Part shown: in pieces, positions 58,301 to 64,000 of the stretch
Layout: every line of letters begins with the position of its first letter
How positions within the stretch are numbered: the stretch's first letter is position 1
From: Unio delphinus
Taxonomy: Eukaryota > Mollusca > Bivalvia > Unionida > Unionidae
Assembly (NCBI GenBank): GCA_029339505.1
Contig: JAQISU010000164.1
Coordinates: 744,001 to 808,000, forward strand
Reading direction: 5' to 3'
DNA: 64,000 nt
Translations under genes and position numbers: made by a program
The notes under the pieces: generated by a model
What the model was told of the DNA's origin: nothing
The model's input: only the letters and a program-made list of their open reading frames with translations
The model's database searches: none

Positions 58301-61300
58301 GACACAGAACATTCTTTTTCCTCAAACAGGAAGAAAACAAAAGCTGCAACTGCAGTTAAAGGGGGACAGATATAATCAAAGCATTTCCAACAGAACCAGT
58401 TACAAATGACTCTTCACTTGAGATAGCAATGATAGGTAAAGATGAGCACTTGAGACCACTTGGCCACCTGGGCCCATTGAATTTTATTCAAACAGCAAAA
58501 ATGTATACAGCCCTACCCCTTTATATCGACAATACTTGTCTTGACAAGCTGCCTATGTCAATGAAAAAGCGAAGTCCCAGTCCTTTGGTCTACTATTACT
58601 ACCAAATTGTCATGCTTATGTTGACGTAGAGATAAAAGACAAACGTACATGACAGAAGCCCTTGGTCCCAGCTTGAACAAATCCTTTGTTTTCTAATCAT
58701 GAATGTCAACAAGCTGCCAGTTCAGACCCATACTCTGTTCAACAATTAGTTGATCTTGCCACCAGACTATAATTTTTCCCACATAATCGTTCATGTCAAC
58801 CAGCTGCCAGTTCCGACCCATGCTTTGTTTAAAAAAATATTTTATCTTGCCACCAGACTTTAATTTTCCCACCTAATCGTTCATGTTGACCAGCTGCCAG
58901 TTCGACCATACTTTGCTAAGCAATTAGTTTATCTTGCCGCCAATTTTAATTTTCCAGCGTAATCATTTATGTCAGCAAGCTGCCAGTTATAATCTGGACT
59001 TTATTCAACAATTAGTTGATCTTGCCGCCAGGCTTTAATGTCGCGGTGGGATTTAAAAAAAACCAACAGGCTTTTGTTTGGTCCTACTAAGTTGGCCTCT
59101 CATGGTGACTTAAAAAAATGCAATGAAATCTGAGAGATTCTTGCATTTTCCAAAGTGATCGGTGATTAAAACAAGTTTATTGTGCTGTGAAAGTTATCTT
59201 TTTAAGTTTATATTTACAATGGCTTTCAACACCAGTGTAAAACGCAGATTAAATTTACAGTCTCTGGAAACTAAATATCTGGCTTTTACGGAAGATGAGG
59301 ACAGGGCATCTTGCAAAGATGTCTGTGAAAAGATTTCACTTAAACATAACACCCTGTTAGGAAGGATGAAAGCTGCTGAGTCTATAAAGAAAGACTACAT
59401 TGAAGTAACTGCACTCACCAAAGGAAGAAGCAGAAGACTGCTAAATTTGAAGATGTGGAGGAAGCCACAGCAAAATGGTTCAATGAAACCCGCATTGCAC
59501 ATTCTACTTTTTCCATAGATCGTGATATGATCGAAAAAGCAAAAGAATTTGTGAAAAAACTTTGTGTGGAGAACTTCCTTGCAACATGTGGTTGGTTCAG
59601 TCGCTTTAAAGTTGGTCATAACATTGGATACAAAAGGATTTTTGGAGAGGCCAACTCAGCAGACACATTACAGCTTGATGGAAGGAATGCCCAGCTTAAA
59701 GATATATTGCAGAATTTAAAGTCTGGGAATGTATACAATGCGGATGAAACAGCATTATTCTTTAAGTATACTCCAGACAAGACATACTGCATCAAAGATT
59801 AACCAAGTGTTGGTGGGAAACAGCCTAAAGATCGCATCTCTGTTCTAGTCACATTGAACATGATTGGTAATGATAAAACGCCACTTCTAGTTATTGGCAA
59901 GTCTAAGAAGCCTCGTTGTTTTAAAAATGTTCACTATCATCCTGTGGATTATTATGTGAACACAAAAGCTTGGATGACCTCAGACATTTCTATGGAGTGG
60001 ATAAGGAAACTGGACAGAAAAATGAAAGTGCAAGGAAGAAAAATTGCCTTGCTTGTGGATAACTATTCTGTGCACCCACGTGTGGACAATCTTCAACACG
60101 TCCAACTAATTTGTCTACCGCCCAATACCACGTCACTCATACAGCCAATGGATCAAGGAATCATCCAGAATTGAAAACCTCATTATCAAAAACTTCTCGC
60201 CCACAAAAAGCTGGCCACGATTGATTAGCAAGAAGAATTTAAGGAAGATTTGCTTGGGGCTCTGTACAACATTAGGAACGCCTGGGGATTAGTGAAGCCA
60301 GAAACCATACAGAACTGCTTTATGCATGCTTTCTTTCCCGAAAATGAGAAATTTCATGGATTCTCCCAATCAATTAGATAGGAACAGACTGACCAAAATC
60401 TAGGCCAATTTAATTACATGTACTTGAAGCATGTAAAAAACAACTATGCAACCATGTGCTAATGCTGATATTAAATATTGTAATGCTTTTCATATCAGGA
60501 TGTGACCAATGCAATATTTTATTGTGGACTTTATTACACAATGGTAACCAAAATGTAATTTGTCTAGATACATGTGAATTTCACTCTGGCTTTGTCTTTA
60601 TGTACTCAAAATTTCCAGTTTTCTCAAAGTGTAAATACTACTCACTGATGACAGGTCACCCCTTACTAAAGAATTTAACTTGCATCTTTTTTCATATCCC
60701 ACCCCACCACAACACTTATCTTGACATCCACCTATCTCGACAATCATATTATGTAGATGCATTTGGAAACAAGTAGTAACAAGTGAGGAAAACTGACACA
60801 GAAAATTTGTAATGCCATATAAATCTGCTTGCAAACTGCATAGACCAAAGTCTGCTGTCCCAAACTGTTCTAACTGATCTGCATCAATGCAATTTGTTTG
60901 AAATTTAAAGTAGACCAAAAATGATAGGCCATGATCTGCTAGTGCAATATACGATGGAAATTTTGCAATTTAACTCAAATAATAATTGAGAACATATGGT
61001 TCAAAAGATATTCAATCATTTTGAAAACATCTAACCAGTTCATTAGGAGAAGAAATCACTGTAATAGTTCGAGCATGAAGGATCTGATTATATCTCTCAG
61101 CTGTAATAGCATTATGAGATATGTGTATCCTTTTTTTTCTGGTGTCAACAACCCAGCATTGTCAACACTACCAAAATAAATTTCAGTCAGATACTGGGGA
61201 GATGCATCAACAATCCAACTCATATGCCACATTTCATGAAGAGGTTTTCCTAACTGTGGCTCCTATCATCAAACGCAGTGTATACAAAATTACCATTGAA

Positions 61301-61967
61301 TATATGGAATGAAAGGGAGGGGAACTGATTTTGAAAACTTACCCATTACATGGTGTAGCTAAGATATAAGTGCTACATGGAAAACTAATTCGGAAATCCA
61401 GTTTCTCATGCGTGGAACCATCATCTGTCTGAAGTATAAAAAAAGGAGACATCTTAAAACAATTTCTTAGGAAACATAAAAACTCTGTTCCAATTGTTTA
61501 GATCAGATAAAAACAATGCATATAATTATTTTATCCTAATTTGAATAAACTGAAATCAATCAACATTGAAAACATTAAGTTCCTTTATTATCTTTTTTGA
61601 CACATTTTCATCAACCCTGCCACTTGAAAAGCAATGACCCTGTGAGGTATCAACTGAAATTAGATATTTCTAAAGTCTTCTTCTTCAAGTAATCTAAAGT
61701 GTGTTATAAAAGTGTATTTTTAGTTGACTTGGTTCAATTTGTTTTAATTTACTGAAACCAACATACTTGTATTGATGTAATTTGCATGTAAAACAATAAT
61801 TTAAAATCACAAACTTAAAGATTTACCTTCACAATGTAGGTCAAGGTACCCTTCAGCTTGGATGGTTGACTAATACTTTGAAAGGTGAAAGCAAACTGTC
61901 CTTCATTCATGATGTTTGGTGGTAAAATAAAGGGGACTTTGACTGCTTCATGAGAGGATAAACCAAT
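52210..61967 (-). CDS. AP3D1: AP3D1, AP-3 adaptor complex delta subunit, last five exons (gene continues off the right edge)
   Basis: AP-3 delta is a large subunit of the AP-3 adaptor complex, which sorts cargo from endosome or trans-Golgi to lysosomes and lysosome-related organelles. Five minus-strand exons (61827-61967, 61343-61428, 57830-57954, 55375-55454, 52210-52308) join without a phase error into 176 residues ending in a stop. They match the human C-terminus along its whole length: KLKGTL, then THEKLDFR, ATPC, VVERVD..AS.YSRSIQGHH and LLSNVLDE (human LLSNLLEE). The human protein is about 1,150 residues, so most of the gene lies beyond the window. Introns carry two Tigger-like elements, a piggyBac-like MITE and a SINE relic. 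No defect is seen in the coding exons, so the gene looks functional. Confidence 0.93.
53265..53722. mobile_element. piggyBac-like MITE (458 bp) inside the Tigger-like transposase
   Basis: Left end is TTAA then CCCTTTGAACCC; right end is GGGTTCAAAGG then ATTG, a decayed TTAA. TTAA targets and CCCTTTG termini are hallmarks of piggyBac elements. The transposase frame resumes on both sides (IIPPRTI before, DYVQYDDA after), which marks the edges. Contains four 42-bp repeats at the left end and AT-rich filler. Confidence 0.8.
53277..53445. repeat. four 42-bp palindrome-bearing repeats in the piggyBac-like MITE
   Basis: Each unit starts CCCGAAAGGCCGGTATAC and carries an inverted core of the type GGCCGGTATACTGGTC or GGCCGGTTTACCGGCC, followed by AGCTATCTACCGTCATAA. 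The first and last units are more diverged. Confidence 0.88.
55375..55454 (-). CDS. AP3D1: AP3D1 exon (second from last)
   Basis: The acceptor is TTCATTTCAG and the donor CAG|GTGTGT. With one base from the previous exon it reads VVERVDNSASLYSRSIQGHH then ICLLVKQ, nearly identical to the human segment. This is the most diagnostic exon of the gene. Confidence 0.95.
55675..55872 (-). mobile_element. SINE family A, 5'-truncated, minus strand
   Basis: The plus strand shows AAATCGCTATGATGTCTGTA, GGCATCATGCTGCAGACGTA, AGGCCAACCAGTCC and TGCTGAGTGCCAAGCAAGAC. It is clearly related to 36520-36770 and lacks the head. In the intron upstream of the penultimate AP3D1 exon. Confidence 0.85.
55880..57820. 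other. AP3D1 intron, no other gene seen
   Basis: AT-rich. Two related ~160-bp segments near 57130-57250 and 57290-57410 share GTAATTTCCAATTTAGGATG and GCTAGCAC; otherwise nothing recognised. Confidence 0.5.
57830..57954 (-). CDS. AP3D1: AP3D1 exon (third from last)
   Basis: The acceptor is TATTTTCAG and the donor AAAG|GTAATA. In phase with its neighbour it reads PDFASLLSSGELSEKGTVKC then TPLQPEFSTNLLRICFYNRF and K. The human counterpart has FAKLLESGDLS and NLLAKICFHHHF. Confidence 0.92.
58416..58475 (-). mobile_element. SINE family B head relic
   Basis: The plus strand TTGAGATAGCAATGATAGGT then GCACTTGAGACCACTTGGCC aligns with the inverted family-B tRNA-like head at 26098-26149 but is strongly diverged. 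Confidence 0.55.
58694..59045. repeat. four 88-bp subterminal repeats in the Tigger-like element
   Basis: Each unit has TAATCGTTCATGTCAACCAG, CTGCCAGTTC..GACCCAT, CAATTAGTTGATCTTGCC and GCCACCAGACTTTAATTTTC. Copies are about 75-85% identical. They lie between the transposon end and the transposase start. Confidence 0.9.
59219..60381 (+). pseudogene. Tigger-like transposase with intact DDD triad, broken by stops
   Basis: From ATG 59219: SVKRRLNLQSLETKYLAFTE (psq/CENP-B helix-turn-helix), a frameshift near 59430, then AKWFNETRIAHSTFSIDRDM and GWFSRFKVGHNIGYKRIFGE (CENP-B DNA-binding region). The DDE_1 domain has YNADETALFF (first Asp), KKPRCFKNVH, KAWMTSDISMEWIRKLDRKM, LLVDNYSVHP (second Asp), PPNTTSLIQPMDQGIIQN (third Asp). 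The end is GALYNIRNAWGLVKPETIQN, CFMHAFF, stop 60379-60381. Three in-frame stops (near 59800, 60172 and 60222) and one frameshift break it. It is better preserved than the 52.9-54.9 kb copy and belongs to a different subgroup. Confidence 0.92.
61343..61428 (-). CDS. AP3D1: AP3D1 exon (fourth from last)
   Basis: The acceptor is TATACTTCAG and the donor GG|GTAAGT. It reads TDDGSTHEKLDFRISFPCST then YILATPCN and ends in phase 2. GATHEKLDFRLHFSCSSYL in the human protein is the counterpart. Confidence 0.93.
61827..61967 (-). CDS. AP3D1: AP3D1 exon (fifth from last)
   Basis: The acceptor is TTTTTTCCAG and the donor AAG|GTAAAT. It encodes 47 residues beginning IGLSSHEAVKVPFILPPNIM and ending KLKGTLTYIVK, phase 0 on both ends. 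VPFILPP and QSISQPSKLKGTL match VPFQLPP and QSIVMAQKLKGTL of human AP3D1. The preceding exon was not found before the window edge. Confidence 0.93.
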
Positions 61968-62930
61968 CTGGAAAAAAGAAATACAAAAAAGGTCTGGTGA
62001 TATAATTTTACAATCAAATGATATTAATTATCACAAAACTAAATAAAATATTGGCATAAATTGTGTCTTCCCTGTTGCCCCTGCTGGTTCCAGGGAAATG
62101 TTTTCACTTTTAAATGATCTTGACTTAATGGAGCTGGAGTTCATGGATATGAATGTGTCAAGTTTCATAGTTCTATAACCTAAGTATGATAGGTATCCAT
62201 TAAGAGTTTGGCTCACAGGGAGGGAAGATATGGCTATGAAAGAACATATCTCCCTAAATTCATATTATGATAGCTATCCCTACTATGGTTTGAGACTTTT
62301 GACCATATATTTAAAAAAAAACTTCAACCAAAAACTTATTAAAATTTTTAAAATGACTGTGATTGTCTGAAAGTAAGAGTATGGATATGAAAGGGCAGCC
62401 GAAGTGTGAAAGCCAACTCTCTCATGTTTTGAGGCATATGACCATGCAAAACAAAGGTTAACTAGCAGATCCCCATGTCATCTACATAAGTAAGCACTAC
62501 CAGTGAAGGTAAACTATGATGTGGGACCATCTATTTTTACATTACTTCTGCTTATAACCAAATGTTCACACTGTCAATTATTGCACACTACTTATGACTT
62601 TTCCTTCCCAATGTACATACAACTTATGCTCCTCTGTTTCTGTGGTAAAAGCAAAAATAATGAATGGTTTGGTGTCTTATGATTTTATCCAAATTAATAA
62701 AATACTGATAATATTGAATAGTTACTTTAATACAAATGAACATACTGTTGCCAACAATGTGACATAGAACCCATTCTGTTTGCAGATATCATGCAAATAA
62801 TAGAGAAGGCAATGGTTATTAGCAAGTAATAGCTTAGTCTTACCATTGATGACAAGATGATGAAATGACAAATTTCATTATTAGTTCTAACTGAAATGGC
62901 TGAGACATATTTTGTTTAATCTAGAGTTAA
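61968..62930. other. AP3D1 intron, no preceding exon recognised
   Basis: Diffuse repeat with GTATGGATATGAAAG and TTTGAGGCATATGACC landmarks (near 62150, 62240 and 62380). The next upstream AP3D1 exon was sought and not found. Confidence 0.5.
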
Positions 62931-62932
62931 AC

Positions 62933-63951
62933 ATAGCTGCCAACCATCCAGGCTCGCAATTTGTGAAAATGGTGATAATAATTAGTGAATTTTGACATGA
63001 ATTCATGAAGTGATCCTAGATTCCGTGAATATTTGTCAGAACAAATGAATGCACTGCAAATGTTTGGTATACTCCAAACTAAACTTCACTTTTTGTGCAA
63101 TATATTTCGTTTTACTATTCCAAGTTTACTCTGACCTTTGCCATACCATTTTTTATATGGACATTTATGTTGGGGTGTAGGACCAGAGTCCATTCCCTAT
63201 CGAACAGTTGGAATTTGCCAACACCATTTGGTGTCTGCATGGGGTAGCCTCTTACTAGATGGCACAGCAAACTTGAACGACCTTTCATAGAGATATACCT
63301 GCATGAAATCGACAGGAAAATGATTTATTTTCTCAAAAATTGTGAGCATCGCATTCATCATTTCTTTAATCTGCTGACAGGAGAGACGAAAGTACATTGT
63401 TGTTGCAACTTGACCTGGATCTGGCTATTTTCAGTCTTGAGTCACATGACTATACAAATCTCACAACTTACATGTCAATGAGGTCATATAGTCACATGAT
63501 TTGAATAGTACACAAATTTCCAACGTACAAATGTGGTATCAAGGGTCAGAGGAAACTCTGACTATATTTTTCCTTGGTGGTGAAGACATTTTCAAGATAA
63601 GTTGTTGAATGGTAATTCAAATCAGTGTTGGCGGTGCACGAACAGAACAAAATTCCGATTAGGTCCCAGTTTCTCTTAAAATCATTTGTAAAACTTTTCT
63701 TATGTATACAGATTAAAATACCCGAAAATGCTTGCTACCGAGCTAACAGTACCAATCAGCTATAGCTCACTAATACCGCGACCAGTACTATTGGACCATT
63801 TTGGCAACTGTCGATATTATGACTAACGCTTAACGAGAACTCTATTTTTTTATTAAATATTTTAAATAATTGAGAATTGGGGAATTTGTGAATTTTTGGC
63901 ATGCGGCGTGAATTCATGAATCGCTGAAAAATCATGAGGGTTGGCAGCTAT
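62933..63951. mobile_element. putative DNA element with GCTGCCAACC inverted ends (1.0 kb)
   Basis: ATAGCTGCCAACC at the left is mirrored by GGTTGGCAGCTAT at the right. Inside both ends GAATTCATGAA and AATTTGTGAA are also inverted. The internal 66-codon minus frame (63197-63397) is not recognised. The superfamily is not assigned. Confidence 0.65.
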
Positions 63952-64000
63952 TGGTAAGTGTAGCAACAATTACATGAATCCAATATAAAAGCGACAGAAT

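Larger units (their letters stand above)
58508..60765 (+). mobile_element. Tigger-like transposon with nearly complete transposase, in an AP3D1 intron
   Basis: The left end, TA then CAGCCCTACCCCTTTATATC, is of the Tigger type. Four 88-bp repeats follow at 58694-59045, then the transposase 59219-60381. A right-end candidate lies near 60700-60765 (TATCTTGACATCCACCTATC, then TCGACAATCATA), but a clear inverted CAG end was not found. It runs against AP3D1. Confidence 0.75.

Noticed and set aside
62031..62216. 61-codon minus-strand frame as an AP3D1 exon
   Set aside because: No acceptor or donor in the right phase and no match to the AP-3 delta segment expected there; it is part of a diffuse repeat.
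63197..63397. 66-codon minus-strand frame as the missing upstream AP3D1 exon
   Set aside because: The translation does not resemble AP-3 delta, lacks a phase-0 donor and lies inside the GCTGCCAACC-ended element.

Overview
The window looks like nuclear DNA of a marine invertebrate, most likely a bivalve mollusc. It is AT-rich, has long introns with GT..AG ends, and is packed with minisatellites, tRNA-derived SINEs and decayed pogo/Tigger-like DNA transposons. The taxonomic call is inference from repeat style and protein resemblance; no search was run. There are no long single-exon host genes. I rebuilt the host genes exon by exon from splice sites, reading phase and protein resemblance.

Three host genes are seen, all on the minus strand. 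(1) Coordinates 9.8-35.1 kb: NDUFAF2 (mimitin, a mitochondrial complex I assembly factor). Exons 1-4 join in perfect phase and are spread over 20 kb. One exon of only 41 nt sits between two minisatellites. The C-terminal exon or exons near 10 kb are uncertain. (2) 38.2-41.0 kb: a compact gene with a split PHD-like Cys/His finger, an acidic linker and a FLYWCH-like C-terminal domain. Two small connecting exons are not found. (3) 52.2-62.0 kb: the last five exons of AP3D1 (delta subunit of the AP-3 adaptor complex). The 5' part of this gene lies beyond the right edge. The genes have no evident shared pathway.

Mobile and repeat layout: 1-9 kb holds minisatellites, a pogo-like transposase relic, two related short MITEs, a SINE and a degenerate tandem family. 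The NDUFAF2 introns hold two internally deleted pogo/Tigger-like elements (10.9-13.0 and 26.2-27.4 kb), a hAT-like MITE with an 8-bp target duplication (18.1-18.8 kb), a 28-unit minisatellite with higher-order structure (19.6-21.3 kb), a 51-bp minisatellite (21.6-22.1 kb), a 26-27-bp array (24.4-25.25 kb), a full SINE with 13-bp target duplications, and an 80-bp-arm hairpin 56 bp inside intron 1. Between genes 1 and 2 lies a candidate solo LTR. From 41.8 to 42.6 kb a 64-bp minisatellite has grown inside a small coding remnant with a CxxC motif. At 44.2 kb a full-length SINE carries 17-bp target duplications. The AP3D1 introns hold two Tigger-like elements in opposite orientation. One is interrupted by a piggyBac-like MITE carrying four 42-bp palindromic repeats, and the other carries four 88-bp subterminal repeats.

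The rest (43-52 kb and most intron sequence) is AT-rich sequence with diffuse, old repeat families and no supportable gene. No prokaryotic features, CRISPR arrays or functional RNA genes were seen.
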